A DNA stretch of 64,000 bases from Marinobacter sp. LV10R510-11A (GCF_900215155.1 NZ_LT907980.1:1364001-1428000), one strand, 5' to 3'; positions 20,426 through 32,037 are shown, counted from the stretch's first letter. Numbers and translations: made by a program. Notes: generated from the letters alone by a model not told the origin.

Positions 20426-20773
20426 TTAAAGCCCCCAAATAATCTGAATACCCCAGACCACATACACAAAAATCACCAGAATGAATGCTGCCTGAAACAG
20501 GAAGCGCTGCATTGCAGATTTGATGTAGTCGGTAGAAACGGTCCAAAGCCCGACCCACGCATGAGCCCCGATGGAAAGCAGCGCTGCCAGCGTAAATATT
20601 TTGAACCAGGCTTGACCAAACAGAGCTGACCAAGACGGATAGTCAACATCGGTTGTTACAAAAAAGCCAATCAAAAACAGCGTATAGAAGGCTAATACGT
20701 AGGCAGAAACCCGCTGGATAATCCAGTCTTGGACACCGTTACGGCCAATAGTTGTAGCACTGTTCATGCCCAT
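20426..20773 (-). CDS. sdhD: Succinate dehydrogenase membrane anchor subunit SdhD
   Basis: This 115-residue protein has three hydrophobic helices (about residues 23-45, 55-78 and 88-110) and the sequence IGAHAWVGLWTV, with the histidine that usually ligates heme b and the quinone-site region. Its start overlaps sdhC by ten bases. Confidence 0.93.
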   Translation of the reverse strand: MGMNSATTIGRNGVQDWIIQRVSAYVLAFYTLFLIGFFVTTDVDYPSWSALFGQAWFKIFTLAALLSIGAHAWVGLWTVSTDYIKSAMQRFLFQAAFILVIFVYVVWGIQIIWGL

Positions 20774-21141
20774 ACAAAGACTCCTGCCAGCACGATGAGG
20801 ATGACGGAAACTACAATTGTAATCTTGGCGGCCGCACGCCCGCTCTCTAGCTCTTCACCAATACCCATGTCCATGAGCAGGTGTTTGATGCCCGCAACCA
20901 GGTGGAAAAGCAGAGCAGACAGGATGCCCCAGATGATCAGCTTGGCAAGGAAGCTGTTCAGCAGTTCACTGACCTGACTGAAGCCTTCTTCCCCGGAAAG
21001 GGAAAGCTGAAGCCCGTAAAGCATGAACGCAACACCAACAAAAATGATGATGCCGCTGATGCGATGCAATATGGACGTAATGGCTGGCAGCGGAAAATGA
21101 AACTTGCCGAGATCGAGATTTACTGGTCGTTTGCTATTCAC
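20764..21141 (-). CDS. sdhC: Succinate dehydrogenase cytochrome b556 subunit SdhC
   Basis: This 125-residue protein opens with RPVNLDLGKFHFPLPAITSI, then SILHRISG, the SdhC signature, and HLVAGIKHLLMD, which holds the heme-b histidine. It has three membrane helices. The start is a GTG at 21141 with a GAGAG-rich ribosome site. It is the first gene of the ten-gene TCA operon on this strand. Confidence 0.95.
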   Translation of the reverse strand: MNSKRPVNLDLGKFHFPLPAITSILHRISGIIIFVGVAFMLYGLQLSLSGEEGFSQVSELLNSFLAKLIIWGILSALLFHLVAGIKHLLMDMGIGEELESGRAAAKITIVVSVILIVLAGVFVWA

Positions 21142-21323
21142 AGCGCTCTCACTCTCTCTTTTGGTACCGCAGAACCGGCGAGCCGGTGGCGGTTAGTTGG
21201 TATGTAAAGATCGAATGTACAATACGATATCGACAGACGATTGGTTCAGAAGGGCGGACACCAACTTGGTAGCTTGCTACGCACAAACATCCATCTAGGT
21301 GGATCCCCGATTCCGAGCTACTG

Positions 21324-21352
21324 ATTATAAGGAGGCGCCCGTATAATTACAA
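21324..21352 (-). promoter_or_regulatory. Likely sigma-70 promoter of the sdh-suc operon
   Basis: On the minus strand the -35 TTGTAA (21347-21352) and a perfect -10 TATAAT (21324-21329) are 17 bases apart, facing sdhC. Confidence 0.55.
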
Positions 21353-21502
21353 ACGCGCAACCCACGCCAAAGCTCCCTGCAAACCGTAACCGAGCCAGCC
21401 ATTAGGCGTATTGACAAACTTACTTTTTAGCCCGGGCCCGCATTATTCGTGATATCCCTGATTTACAATAAGGCACGTTTACGGCGTTTCCTTACTCTTT
21501 CA

Positions 21503-21530
21503 TTGACAAAAAAAGCCAACGCCCTATATT
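21503..21530 (+). promoter_or_regulatory. Likely sigma-70 promoter of gltA
   Basis: A perfect -35 TTGACA (21503-21508) stands 16 bases before TATATT (21525-21530). A second possible -10, GATAAT, lies about 20 bases downstream. The gltA ATG follows about 75 bases later. Confidence 0.6.
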
Positions 21531-21614
21531 TTGCCGCCAGTTTTGCGATAATACGCGCTTTCTCGCGCAACAAAGACAGCTCGCGCTGTTAAAGCTGATA
21601 AATAGGAGAGCACT

Positions 21615-22889
21615 ATGACCGACAGGAAAGCCACGCTCTCGGTGGGGGACAAGTCCATTGAGCTACCGGTTTATTCCGGCACCGCTGGCCCTGACGTCAT
21701 CGACGTTCGAGGCCTAGTACAGCAAGGCGTTTTCACTTACGATCCGGGGTTTGTATCAACAGCCTCCTGTGAGTCGGCGATCACGTACATTGATGGTGAA
21801 AACGGCGTTCTCCTACACCGAGGTTATCCGATCGAGCAGCTCGCAGAGCACTCAGATTACCTAGAAGTCTGCTACCTGCTGCTGAAAGGCGAACTGCCCA
21901 CGGCCGCAGAAAATACGCAGTTTCACAACACCATTAAAAACCACACCATGCTGCACGATCAGATGCGCAATTTCTTCCACGGCTTCCGCCGGGACGCGCA
22001 TCCAATGGCCATCATGTGCGGTGTTGTTGGTGCGCTTTCTGCGTTTTACCACGACCAGATGGATGTCACTAACGAGCATCAGCGGGAAATCACAGCGCAC
22101 CGCCTGATAGCGAAGATGCCGACCATTGCAGCTTGGTGTTACAAGTACAGCATTGGCCAGCCGTTTGTGTATCCAAGGAATGATCTGTCCTATTCTGAAA
22201 ACTTCCTGCAGATGATGTTTGGCGTGCCCTGCGAGACATACAAGCCAAACCCGATCCTGGCCAAAGCCATGGATAAGATCTTCATTTTGCATGCTGATCA
22301 CGAACAGAACGCATCGACCTCCACCGTGCGGCTGGCAGGCTCTTCTGGCGCCAACCCCTACGCCTGCATTGCTTCCGGCATTGCAGCCCTCTGGGGCCCG
22401 GCTCACGGGGGCGCCAACGAAGCCGTTCTAGACATGCTCGCGGAAATCGGCGACGAGTCCAACATTGATACGTTCATTGCCAAGGCCAAGGACAAAGACG
22501 ATCCTTTCCGCCTGATGGGCTTTGGTCACCGGGTATACAAAAACTTCGATCCGCGCGCGAAAGTCATGGCCGAAACTGCACATGAAGTGTTGAGTGAACT
22601 TGGGCTGGAAAATGATCCACTCCTAAGAATCGCCCAGCGTCTTGAGCAGATCGCTCTGGAAGACGAATACTTCGTCAAGCGCAAGCTCTACCCGAACGTG
22701 GATTTCTATTCCGGCCTGATCCTTAAGGCAATGGGCATTCCGACGTCCATGTTTACCGTAATCTTTGCTATGTCACGGACGATTGGCTGGTTCTCCCACT
22801 GGAACGAGATGGTCAGCGGCGACTACCGCATTGGCCGTCCGCGCCAACTTTACACCGGCCCTACGGCACGGGATTACCCTAAAGAGTAA
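21615..22889 (+). CDS. gltA: Citrate synthase (type II)
   Basis: This 424-residue enzyme condenses acetyl-CoA with oxaloacetate. The catalytic regions are [23 protein letters not shown] and [13 protein letters not shown], which hold the conserved His, His and nearby Asp/Arg residues. The length and N-terminal extension fit the hexameric, NADH-sensitive type of Gram-negative bacteria. AGGAGAG precedes the ATG. It is divergent from sdhC. Confidence 0.98.
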   Translation: MTDRKATLSVGDKSIELPVYSGTAGPDVIDVRGLVQQGVFTYDPGFVSTASCESAITYIDGENGVLLHRGYPIEQLAEHSDYLEVCYLLLKGELPTAAENTQFHNTIKNHTMLHDQMRNFFHGFRRDAHPMAIMCGVVGALSAFYHDQMDVTNEHQREITAHRLIAKMPTIAAWCYKYSIGQPFVYPRNDLSYSENFLQMMFGVPCETYKPNPILAKAMDKIFILHADHEQNASTSTVRLAGSSGANPYACIASGIAALWGPAHGGANEAVLDMLAEIGDESNIDTFIAKAKDKDDPFRLMGFGHRVYKNFDPRAKVMAETAHEVLSELGLENDPLLRIAQRLEQIALEDEYFVKRKLYPNVDFYSGLILKAMGIPTSMFTVIFAMSRTIGWFSHWNEMVSGDYRIGRPRQLYTGPTARDYPKE

Positions 22890-22912
22890 ATCTCTGCCAA
22901 TTCAGGAAACTA

Positions 22913-22942
22913 AAAGGCCGCTGACTCAGCGGCCTTTTTTTT
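22913..22942 (+). terminator. Rho-independent terminator after gltA
   Basis: AAGGCCGCTGA and TCAGCGGCCTT form a near-perfect stem with a very short loop, followed by a run of eight T. Confidence 0.92.
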
Positions 22943-23028
22943 GACGAATTTAGCGAATATCCCTTTTGCTCCGGCAACCCCTGAACTCTGTGCTAAGTTA
23001 AGCTCCAGATCCCTACAAGGAGAAAATA

Positions 23029-23901
23029 ATGACAACCGCAACGTTTATTGGCCTCGGCGTTATGGGGTACCCCATGGCTGGTCATCTGGCTAATGCGGGC
23101 CTTACCGTACGGGTATGGAACCGCTCAGCTGAAAAATCTCTGCAGTGGGCCAAGGAGTATCCAGGATCCGCTTGCCAGACCATTGAAGAAGCCGTGAAAG
23201 GCGCTGATTTTGTGATGACTTGCGTCGGCGCCGACAAAGATCTTATTGCGGTTTATGAAGGGAGTGATGGCATTCTGGCCCATGCGCAGCCTGGAGCCGT
23301 TCTGGTGGACCACACAACGGCGTCCGCAGGCGTTGCCGAGAGGCTGGACGAAGCTTCGCGCAAAGCTGGCATGGGTTTTATCGATGCCCCGGTCTCAGGT
23401 GGCCAGCAAGGGGCCCAGAACGGCCAACTTACCATCATGTGTGGTGGCACTGAGCCAGACTACGCCCAAGCCAAACCCCTGTTACAACACTACGCCAGAG
23501 CCCTCAACCTGATGGGGCCTGCAGGCAGCGGTCAGAAAACTAAAATGGTTAACCAGATTGCCATCGCTGGGTTGGTACAAGGGCTCTCTGAAGCGCTGCA
23601 CTTTGCTGAGCAGGCGGGCTTAGATGTGCGGAAAGTTGTGGATGTCATTTCAAAAGGGGCTGCGCAATCCTGGCAGATGGAAAACCGCTCAGGAGCCATG
23701 ATTGATGGTGAGTTCGATCACGGGTTTGCCGTTGATTGGATGCGCAAAGATCTGGGCATATGCCTGGATGAAGCACGCAAGGTAAACGCCTCACTGCCCG
23801 TGACGGCTCTGGTAGATCAGTTCTACGGTGACGTTCAGGAGATGGGCGGAAAGCGTTGGGATACGTCTTCGCTGATCCAAAGGCTACGAAAATTCAGATA
23901 G
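23029..23901 (+). CDS. NAD(P)-dependent beta-hydroxyacid dehydrogenase (3-hydroxyisobutyrate dehydrogenase family)
   Basis: This is a 290-residue protein with the N-terminal Rossmann motif GLGVMGYPMAGHL, the substrate-binding DAPVSGGQQGA (about residues 120-130) and the catalytic-lysine region GSGQKTKMVNQ. These features define the beta-hydroxyacid dehydrogenase family, which includes 3-hydroxyisobutyrate, tartronate semialdehyde and glyoxylate/succinic semialdehyde reductases. The KMVNQ form of the last motif leans toward the glyoxylate/succinic semialdehyde reductase branch, but the substrate cannot be fixed from sequence alone. It is a single gene with terminators on both sides. Confidence 0.9.
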   Translation: MTTATFIGLGVMGYPMAGHLANAGLTVRVWNRSAEKSLQWAKEYPGSACQTIEEAVKGADFVMTCVGADKDLIAVYEGSDGILAHAQPGAVLVDHTTASAGVAERLDEASRKAGMGFIDAPVSGGQQGAQNGQLTIMCGGTEPDYAQAKPLLQHYARALNLMGPAGSGQKTKMVNQIAIAGLVQGLSEALHFAEQAGLDVRKVVDVISKGAAQSWQMENRSGAMIDGEFDHGFAVDWMRKDLGICLDEARKVNASLPVTALVDQFYGDVQEMGGKRWDTSSLIQRLRKFR

Positions 23902-23921
23902 TCGAAAAAAATAAGGTAAAT

Positions 23922-23961
23922 AAAAAAGAGGTCAGAGCAACGCTCCTGACCTCTTTTTTAA
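23922..23961. terminator. Bidirectional terminator between the dehydrogenase and topA
   Basis: AAAAAAGAGGTCAG (from 23922) pairs with CTGACCTCTTTTTT, with a loop of about ten bases. Runs of A and T on both arms allow it to stop transcription from both convergent genes. Confidence 0.92.
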
Positions 23962-23988
23962 CTCTCTACCATGCTGGCGCCGGCGTGA

Positions 23989-26628
23989 CTATTTCTGCCG
24001 GGGCTGCCATTTTCCGTCCACATACCACGCAGACCAGCCCGTTGCCTTGCCGTCTTTTTCCGACATCACGTACTGCTCTTTCGTCTTGCGACTGTAACGG
24101 ATAACCGTAGGGTTACCCTCTGGATCACGTTCTGGGGCCTCCATCAGGTAATCGTGCTTCGGATCGATTTCCTTCTGGTGCGGTTTGATCTCCATCACCA
24201 GAGGTGGCCGGGTCTCACGATTTTTCGGAAACTTACTGGCCGCCAAAAACATTCCAGAGGCACCATCACGCAATACATAGGTGTCCTCCACTTTTTGGCA
24301 CTGCAGTTCGGGCATGGGCACCGGATCCATTTTGGGGGGTGCCGGCTCGCCACTCTTCAAGAGCTTACGGGTGTTTTTACAGGTGTCGCTCATACAACCG
24401 AAATACTTGCCAAAACGGCCTGTTTTAAGCTGCATCTCAGAACCGCATTTATCACATTCCAAGGTGGGGCCATCATAACCTTTAATACGGAATGTGCCCT
24501 CCTCTACTTCATAACCGGAACAATCGGGGTTGTTACCGCATACGTGCAGCTTGCGGGTCTCATCCACCAGGTAACTGTCCATGGCCGTAGAGCATTTTGG
24601 GCAACGACGCTTTTTGCGCAACAGTCGGGTTTCGCCCTCGCCTTCAACGTCATCATCAGCACTGACAACCTCATCGCCTGACACAAGGTTGATGGTGGTT
24701 TTACAACGCTCTTTCGGCGGTAACGAATAGCCGGAGCAACCAAGGAACACGCCGGTACTGGCTACCCGTATCTGCATATTACGGCTGCAGGTCGGGCATG
24801 GAATACTGGTTTCCGTCGGATCATTCGGGCGCATGCCGCCTTCGCCATCGGCAGCCTCGGCTGACTCCAACTGCTTACGGAATCGCGCATAAAAATCGTT
24901 AAGAACCTTCTTCCAGTCCACATCACCTTCGGCAATGTGATCCAAGTCGCCTTCCATCTTCGCGGTAAAATCGAAGTCCATCAGATTGGAAAACGACTCA
25001 CACAAACGGTCAGTGACAATCTCACCCATTTTTTCAGCGTAAAACCGCCGGTTCTGCAGACGCACATAACCTCGATCCTGAATAGTCGAGATAATCGAAG
25101 CATAGGTAGAAGGACGGCCAATGCCCTGCTTCTCAAGTTCTTTCACCAGGCTGGCTTCCGTATAACGCGGTGCCGGCTTGGTAAAATGCTGGGTAGGGTC
25201 AAGTTTTTCGAGGCTCAGGGTCTCTCCTACCTTGATGTCAGGCAGAGCAACATCTTCTTCCTTTTTGGCCGACTGAGGTGCGACCTTGAGAAAACCATCA
25301 AACTTACTAATACGGCCGCGTGTACGCAGCTCATAGTCGCCGTTGGACACCACAATCGATGTACTGAGAAATTCGGCTTCTGACATCTGACACGCCACAA
25401 ACTGGCGCCAGATCAGCTCGTATAGCTTTTCTGCATCTTTTTCGAGGCCACTGATGGCTGAAGCCTGGCGAGTGGCTTCTGTGGGGCGAATAGCTTCGTG
25501 CGCCTCTTGAGCACCTTGTTTGCTGCCATAAACTTTGGGATTCTCTGGCAGGTACCGGTCCCCGAATTGCTCCCGAATATAATCACGACAGCCACTGACA
25601 GCGTCTTGGCTCAGGTTTGTCGAATCGGTACGCATATAAGTAATGTAGCCGGCTTCATAAAGACGCTGGGCCAGCATCATGGTCTTCTTCACACTGAAGC
25701 CCATTTTATTACTCGCCGCCTGCTGCAGCGTTGATGTAATAAACGGCGCCCCAGGGCGGGATTTGGTTGGCTTGTCTTCCCGCTTGGATACCTTAAAGCT
25801 GCCGGATTTAAGACGCTCTACATGCTCGACACTCTGCTGTTCACTAACAGGGCGGTAAGGCTTGTCACTATAGCGGGTAACCTCAAACGGCACGGGTTGA
25901 TCACTGGCTTTGGCACCGAGCCCGGCAAACAATTGCCAGTACTCTTCGGGTACAAACACCCGGATGTCCCGCTCTCGATCTGCAATCAAGCGCACGGCAA
26001 CCGACTGAACTCGACCTGCCGACAGCCCGCGGGCAACTTTTGCCCATAACAGCGGCGATACCATGTAACCCACAACACGATCAAGAAAGCGCCGTGCCTG
26101 CTGGGCATTCACTTGGTTGGTGTCAAGACTTCCTGGGTTTTCAAACGCTTCCTGAATCGCACGTTTGGTGATCTCGTTGAACACCACACGACGATACTTT
26201 TCCGGTTCGCCGCCAATAGTCTCTTGGAGATGCCAAGCAATAGCCTCCCCTTCGCGGTCGAGATCCGTTGCAAGATAGATATGGTCAGCCGATTTGGCCA
26301 GACGCTTGAGCTCGCTGACGACCTTTTCCTTTCCAGGTAGGACTTCGTAGCGCGCGCTCCAATTCTGATCGGGATCAACACCCATCCGGGCAATCAGTTG
26401 ATCCTTGGCTTTGCGCCTTTTGTGCACAACTTTGTCTTCAGGACTGAGTTTGCGGGTGATTGCTGCCTGCCTAGCACGCTCTTTTGGATCAGACTGGGAT
26501 CCACTGCCACTGACGGGAAGATCACGAATATGCCCAACGCTAGACTTAACAATGAAGTCAGAGCCCAGGTACTTGTTGATGGTCTTCGCTTTCGCTGGTG
26601 ACTCGACAATTACGAGACTTTTACCCAT
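23989..26628 (-). CDS. topA: DNA topoisomerase I
   Basis: This 879-residue type IA topoisomerase relaxes negative supercoils. The Toprim domain ([17 protein letters not shown], acidic triad TDLDREGEA near 121-129) is followed by the catalytic core with the active tyrosine Y331 in ITYMRTDS. Three C-terminal zinc ribbons are visible (CPTC, CPKC and CDKC pairs), then a basic tail. The length fits the family. It is monocistronic, with a candidate promoter at 26731-26759. Confidence 0.97.
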   Translation of the reverse strand: MGKSLVIVESPAKAKTINKYLGSDFIVKSSVGHIRDLPVSGSGSQSDPKERARQAAITRKLSPEDKVVHKRRKAKDQLIARMGVDPDQNWSARYEVLPGKEKVVSELKRLAKSADHIYLATDLDREGEAIAWHLQETIGGEPEKYRRVVFNEITKRAIQEAFENPGSLDTNQVNAQQARRFLDRVVGYMVSPLLWAKVARGLSAGRVQSVAVRLIADRERDIRVFVPEEYWQLFAGLGAKASDQPVPFEVTRYSDKPYRPVSEQQSVEHVERLKSGSFKVSKREDKPTKSRPGAPFITSTLQQAASNKMGFSVKKTMMLAQRLYEAGYITYMRTDSTNLSQDAVSGCRDYIREQFGDRYLPENPKVYGSKQGAQEAHEAIRPTEATRQASAISGLEKDAEKLYELIWRQFVACQMSEAEFLSTSIVVSNGDYELRTRGRISKFDGFLKVAPQSAKKEEDVALPDIKVGETLSLEKLDPTQHFTKPAPRYTEASLVKELEKQGIGRPSTYASIISTIQDRGYVRLQNRRFYAEKMGEIVTDRLCESFSNLMDFDFTAKMEGDLDHIAEGDVDWKKVLNDFYARFRKQLESAEAADGEGGMRPNDPTETSIPCPTCSRNMQIRVASTGVFLGCSGYSLPPKERCKTTINLVSGDEVVSADDDVEGEGETRLLRKKRRCPKCSTAMDSYLVDETRKLHVCGNNPDCSGYEVEEGTFRIKGYDGPTLECDKCGSEMQLKTGRFGKYFGCMSDTCKNTRKLLKSGEPAPPKMDPVPMPELQCQKVEDTYVLRDGASGMFLAASKFPKNRETRPPLVMEIKPHQKEIDPKHDYLMEAPERDPEGNPTVIRYSRKTKEQYVMSEKDGKATGWSAWYVDGKWQPRQK

Positions 26629-26730
26629 ATCGGAGATCTATATCCTTGGCGATAAATCGGTCGGCAAACAAGAAGACCGTAAACTCGCTGTAAAATCAAT
26701 CGGCTGGAAAAACTATAGGAGCCGCCATTT

Positions 26731-26759
26731 TGCATAAGCTCACTGTTTTACAGGGTCAA
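26731..26759 (-). promoter_or_regulatory. Possible topA promoter
   Basis: On the minus strand TTGACC (26754-26759) and TATGCA (26731-26736) are 17 bases apart, about 100 bases before the topA start. A further TATAGT at 26712-26717 is an alternative -10. Confidence 0.4.
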
Positions 26760-26841
26760 GAATAGCAAGACAACCCATTCTTTGTTTCAGTCATATTTTT
26801 TTCACCATTTCAGGAAGCGCCTGTAGAGCGCCCTGAAAGCA

Positions 26842-26869
26842 GAAAGGCCCGGCGCATGCCGAGCCTTTC
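26842..26869 (-). terminator. Terminator after fadA
   Basis: AAAGGC-CGGC and GCCG-GCCTTT form an imperfect stem around a GCAT loop, with CTTTC following on the minus strand. It lies about 30 bases after the fadA stop. Confidence 0.6.
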
Positions 26870-26900
26870 AATGAAAGCGTTACTGTGCCCGTCTATCGGA

Positions 26901-28103
<1,203 letters not shown>

Positions 28104-28109
28104 TCAGGG

Positions 28110-30257
28110 TTAACCAAAGAACTTTTCGCCAGTTTTGGCCATTTCACGCAGCTTCTCGGTCGGGTGGTACAAAGGACCCAGATCTGCAAACTTGTCTGCC
28201 AGTTCTACGAACGTGTCTGCGCCCATATCATCGATATAACGCAGGGCACCACCACGAAACGGCGGGAAGCCGATACCGAAGATCAGACCCATATCGGCAT
28301 CAGCCGGGTCTTCAACAATGCCGTCTTCCAGGCAGCGAACAGTTTCCATGCACAGAGGGATCATCATGCGAGCGATGATGTCTTCGTCACTGAAATCGTT
28401 CTTACCCTGAACAACCGGCTCGAGCAGCTTGTAGGTCTCTTCATCTACAACCTTCTGCTGCTTGCCCTTGCGATCGAGCTCGTACTTGTAGAAGCCTTTT
28501 TCATTTTTCTGGCCGTAACGGTTGTTATCGAACATAACGTCAATAGCCGTTGTGCCTTCGTGCTTCATACGATCCGGGAAGCCATCAGCCATAACGGCAC
28601 CAGCGTGCTTGCCAGTATCCATGCCGACAACGTCAAGCAGGTACGCCGGGCCCATAGGCCAGCCGAACTTTTCCATAACCTTGTCTACGTGCTGGAAATC
28701 CGCACCGTCACGCACCAGGCCGATAAAGCCTCCGAAGTACGGGAACAGAACACGATTAACCAGGAAGCCTGGGCAATCTTTTACAACGATTGGGGTCTTG
28801 CCCATGGACTTGGCGTAAGCAACTGTCGTTGCAATGGCGCGGTCACTGGTCTTTTCGCCACGAATAACCTCAACCAGCGGCATCATGTGTACCGGGTTGA
28901 AGAAGTGCATGCCGCAGAAGTTTTCCGGACGTTTCAGATTTTTCGCCAGAAGGTCGATGGAAATAGTAGACGTGTTAGACGTAAGGATAGCGTCATCACG
29001 AACCATGCCTTCGGCTTCACACAGCACAGCATCTTTTACTTTCGGATTCTCAACAACGGCTTCAACAACCAGATCTACGTTCTTGAAATCACCGTAGTTA
29101 AGGGTCGGAGTAATGCTGTTGAGTACATCGGCCATCTGGTCTGCTTTCATGCGGCCTTTGCCTATACGCTTAACCAGCAGCTTCTTGGCTTCTTTCAGAC
29201 CCAGGTCGATACCGTCCTGGTTGATGTCCTTCATGATGATGGGGGTACCTTTCAGTGCAGACTGATAGGCTACGCCACCACCCATGATTCCAGCACCCAG
29301 TACGGCAGCCAGTTTCACTTCAGAAGCTTCCTTTTCCCACGCCTTGGCTTTCTTTTTCAGCTCCTGGTCGTTCAGGAACAGGCCAACAAGGCAAGCTGCC
29401 ACATTGGTCTTCGCCATCTTGGCAAAGCCTTTGGCCTCTACTTCGATTGCCTTATCGCGAGTCAAGCCTGCATGCTTCTGCATCACCTTGATAGCTTCTA
29501 CTGGTGCTGGGTAATTCTTACCCGCTTTGGCACCAACAAAGGCCTTGGAGATTTCGAAGGCCATCATGCTTTCCATGGCGTTCAGCTTAATCTTGCCTTT
29601 TTTCTCTTCGCGACGTGCTTCGTAATCAAGCTTGCCTTCGTTGCACTCATTGATGATTGCAATAGCGGCTTCAACCAACTTTGCAGGCTCAACAACGGCA
29701 TCAACAGCGCCAGTTTTCAGAGCGGCGTCAGCACGGTTTTCTGTACCGCCACAAATCCATTCAACGGCGTTATCCACACCTACCAAGCGAGACAGGCGAA
29801 CAGTACCGCCAAAGCCCGGGAAGATGCCCAGCTTGACTTCCGGCAGGCCAACTTTTGCCTTCGGAGCCATAACCCGATAATCGGTCGCAAGGCACATTTC
29901 AAAACCGCCACCCAGAGCCATGCCGTTAATGGCTGTTACGGTCGGGAACGGAAGGTCCTCTACCGCACTGAAAATGGCATTGGCTTTCAGGTTGTTGGCT
30001 ACCAGGTCTTCTTCAGAACCGGCAAACAGTTCGGTAAACTCTGTAATGTCCGCACCAACAATGAAGCTATCCTTGGAACTGGTTACTACCAGACCCTTGA
30101 GGTTCTTCTGTGCTTTAAGTGCATCAGTCGCGGCGTGGAGCTCTTCAATAGTAAGACGGTTGAACTTGTTTACCGACTCGCCTTGCAAGTCGAAGTCCAA
30201 CTGAGCGATCCCGCCTTCGATCTCTTTAACCGTGATGGCTTTACCTTCGTAAATCAT
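28110..30257 (-). CDS. fadB: Fatty acid oxidation complex alpha subunit (enoyl-CoA hydratase / 3-hydroxyacyl-CoA dehydrogenase)
   Basis: This 715-residue multifunctional protein has an N-terminal enoyl-CoA hydratase/isomerase domain (residues 1-190; [19 protein letters not shown]) and a C-terminal dehydrogenase with the NAD motif [11 protein letters not shown] (near 320) and [16 protein letters not shown] use the ATG at 30257; a TTG one codon earlier is less likely. It performs the hydration and oxidation steps of fatty acid beta-oxidation. The upstream region carries a candidate promoter and operators. Confidence 0.97.
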   Translation of the reverse strand: MIYEGKAITVKEIEGGIAQLDFDLQGESVNKFNRLTIEELHAATDALKAQKNLKGLVVTSSKDSFIVGADITEFTELFAGSEEDLVANNLKANAIFSAVEDLPFPTVTAINGMALGGGFEMCLATDYRVMAPKAKVGLPEVKLGIFPGFGGTVRLSRLVGVDNAVEWICGGTENRADAALKTGAVDAVVEPAKLVEAAIAIINECNEGKLDYEARREEKKGKIKLNAMESMMAFEISKAFVGAKAGKNYPAPVEAIKVMQKHAGLTRDKAIEVEAKGFAKMAKTNVAACLVGLFLNDQELKKKAKAWEKEASEVKLAAVLGAGIMGGGVAYQSALKGTPIIMKDINQDGIDLGLKEAKKLLVKRIGKGRMKADQMADVLNSITPTLNYGDFKNVDLVVEAVVENPKVKDAVLCEAEGMVRDDAILTSNTSTISIDLLAKNLKRPENFCGMHFFNPVHMMPLVEVIRGEKTSDRAIATTVAYAKSMGKTPIVVKDCPGFLVNRVLFPYFGGFIGLVRDGADFQHVDKVMEKFGWPMGPAYLLDVVGMDTGKHAGAVMADGFPDRMKHEGTTAIDVMFDNNRYGQKNEKGFYKYELDRKGKQQKVVDEETYKLLEPVVQGKNDFSDEDIIARMMIPLCMETVRCLEDGIVEDPADADMGLIFGIGFPPFRGGALRYIDDMGADTFVELADKFADLGPLYHPTEKLREMAKTGEKFFG

Positions 30258-30684
30258 CAACTGATCTCCAGTCTGTGTTTGGAACTGCTACCAGCCCCGG
30301 CCGGGCTCATTAACGAGCTGCCAGAGCTGTTTTATGCAGCGAGATTTCGGTCACTGCCCGATTAATCGACTCAAAAAATTCATACAGTCGTTTGAATCGT
30401 GAGGGCACACGATGAGAAAAAACCACACGTTTGTCAATTTGTTTCTTTCTGAACACCTATTACAGACACTGCTTTTTTAGGCACTTTTGCTTAGAGTTCT
30501 TTACTTTCAGTTACCTACACGACACTTCGCAGAAAAAATTGAGCTTTATCACGCAAATTTCAAAGATATTTACATTTCCCGGAACCAGCATCTTCAAAAC
30601 CGCTTGATTGGCCGGGGAAGTTACTTTACCTTCGATCTACGACTTTGGTACACAATAATAAACGCATTACGGAGACTCAATCCG
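30258..30684. promoter_or_regulatory. Divergent control region between fadB and a secreted protein gene
   Basis: These 427 bases contain no gene that I can support. The fadB promoter and palindromes are listed separately. On the plus side a -10-like AATAAT lies about 25-35 bases before the ATG at 30685, with only a weak -35. The stretch is A/T-rich compared with its neighbours. Confidence 0.5.
30396..30437 (-). promoter_or_regulatory. Candidate fadBA promoter with overlapping inverted repeats
   Basis: On the minus strand a perfect TTGACA (30432-30437) stands 17 bases before CATCGT (30409-30414). ATCGTG (30396-30401) and CACGAT (30408-30413) form a perfect inverted repeat over the -10 region. 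Within the spacer AAAC-N5-GTTT resembles, but does not exactly match, the Pseudomonas PsrA box. Both are plausible sites for a fatty-acid-responsive repressor. Confidence 0.4.
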
Positions 30685-31500
30685 ATGAAAACCACACACC
30701 TGCGGACACGATCCCTGGTAGCCGCGCTCTTCTTGTTCATGCTCACCTCTATAGGCGTGCAGGCTCAAGAGGCTGAAGACCCCCTAGCCCAGCTTCACAA
30801 CTTTCGTGTCAGCAATTACACCTCTCTGGATGCATTCTACCGGTTCCTCGGAAACGGCAGCACCGACATACTAAACGAGATCGTAGCAGGTATTAACTCA
30901 GCCAACGACTCCATGAACCTTCTGGCAGAAAGCACAAGTGGCGTGCTAACGAACGAGCAAGTAGAGAGCCTCAACAGCGAGTTCGACAAATTCAAAAGCC
31001 TGATGCGCAATAATATCACCGATGTGCGAAATACTGGCTATCCGGATTTACGTCTGGCGTCTGACATGGCCAACCAAGCTTTGGTCATGAACGACAAGGC
31101 AGCCGAGTTCTACCAGGTGGCTCAAGAAAGCTCCAAGGCAAACACGAGCCCCAGGGTTGAGGCTGCCAGGATGGGCGCCGTCACGATTGCCCAGATGATG
31201 GCAAAGTACTCAGTCCGGACTAATTCCTCCGTGGCCCAGACTTTCCAAGGCACATCCAAGGAAACACCGCTCGACGTGCAGGCCAAGGAATTTGACCAGT
31301 TGCTGAGCACTCTCACGAAGGGCGATAGTAAAGGTGAACTGAAAGCGCTTTTGAACGATATCGCCTCGAAGTGGCAGTTTATTCGCGGCTCTTACATCAA
31401 CTACAACGAAGACAACGTAAGTTTTGTAATCGACAGGTACTCGAAGCGGATTCTCGAAGGCCTGACAACAGCTATCGAATTGCTCCAGCAAAGCGACTGA
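30685..31500 (+). CDS. Secreted helical protein, possibly with a PilJ-like domain
   Basis: I place the start at the ATG at 30685, with GGAG 10 bases upstream, giving 271 residues. Residues 1-27 are a clear Sec signal peptide ending VQA-QEA, so the mature protein is periplasmic or exported. The rest is predicted mainly helical and has no cysteine. The segment ARMGAVTIAQMMAKY (161-175), followed by a helix with FDQLLSTL, resembles the sensory PilJ-type domain, where RMLSQRMAKY is typical; this is a weak, by-eye match. No methyl-accepting or other signalling domain follows. The function is unknown and no operon partner is seen. Confidence 0.75.
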   Translation: MKTTHLRTRSLVAALFLFMLTSIGVQAQEAEDPLAQLHNFRVSNYTSLDAFYRFLGNGSTDILNEIVAGINSANDSMNLLAESTSGVLTNEQVESLNSEFDKFKSLMRNNITDVRNTGYPDLRLASDMANQALVMNDKAAEFYQVAQESSKANTSPRVEAARMGAVTIAQMMAKYSVRTNSSVAQTFQGTSKETPLDVQAKEFDQLLSTLTKGDSKGELKALLNDIASKWQFIRGSYINYNEDNVSFVIDRYSKRILEGLTTAIELLQQSD

Positions 31501-31575
31501 ACGCCCCGCAGCCCCTTCCCCCGAACTGGCTTGCGTACTATGCTGTAGCGAAGCCGATACACTAAGGAGTTAGGG

Positions 31576-32007
31576 ATGTCTGTCTACAAAAAAATGCTTG
31601 TTGCCATAGATCTTACCGAGGAGGCGCCTCAGGTTCTGGATAAAGCCAGAGCCATGAGCGATGCGCACGGTGCAAATCTTGTTCTGGTACACGTTGTAGA
31701 ACCGGTGGGTTACGCCTATGGCGGTGATATCCCCATGGATCTAACAGAACTTCAGGATCAGCTCGACAAAGCCGCTCGAGAACAGCTTGCTGCCTACGGC
31801 GAAAAGTATGGCGTTGACAAGGCCAACCAAATTGTCACTGTAGGCCGGCCAGAGTCTGAGATTCATCGCTTGGTCAAAGAACACGCAGCGGATTTGGTGA
31901 TCGTGGGAAGCCACGGCAGAAAAGGTTTTCAGTTGCTGCTGGGCTCAACTGCCAATGGCGTTTTGCACGGAACTGAATGCGATGTTTTGGCCATCAGGAT
32001 TCGTTGA
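31576..32007 (+). CDS. Universal stress protein, UspA family
   Basis: This 143-residue protein starts with the typical first strand YKKMLVAIDLTEEAPQVLDKA. It ends with a nucleotide-binding pattern G-x2-G-x8-G-S-T (GSHGRKGFQLLLGST), so it is probably an ATP-binding Usp. Such proteins help cells through starvation, oxidative or respiratory stress. AAGGAG lies 8 bases before the ATG. It is a single gene followed by a terminator. Confidence 0.93.
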   Translation: MSVYKKMLVAIDLTEEAPQVLDKARAMSDAHGANLVLVHVVEPVGYAYGGDIPMDLTELQDQLDKAAREQLAAYGEKYGVDKANQIVTVGRPESEIHRLVKEHAADLVIVGSHGRKGFQLLLGSTANGVLHGTECDVLAIRIR

Positions 32008-32037
32008 CAACGCCCTTCAAGAACACGATTTGAAAAC

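Larger units (their letters stand above)
21142..21614. promoter_or_regulatory. Divergent sdhC-gltA control region
   Basis: These 473 bases hold no gene. A promoter for each side is visible and listed separately. The inferred sdh start lies about 175 bases before the sdhC GTG, which would give a long 5' leader with a small hairpin (ATCCA/TGGAT). A second TTGACA at 21411-21416 has no good -10 partner. Confidence 0.5.

Noticed and set aside
19487..20629. A 380-codon open frame on the plus strand
   Set aside because: It is antisense to sdhA and sdhD, has no domain or ribosome site, and follows from their codon usage.
21411..21416. TTGACA as a second gltA promoter
   Set aside because: No acceptable -10 lies 15-19 bases downstream; the sequence there is GC-rich.
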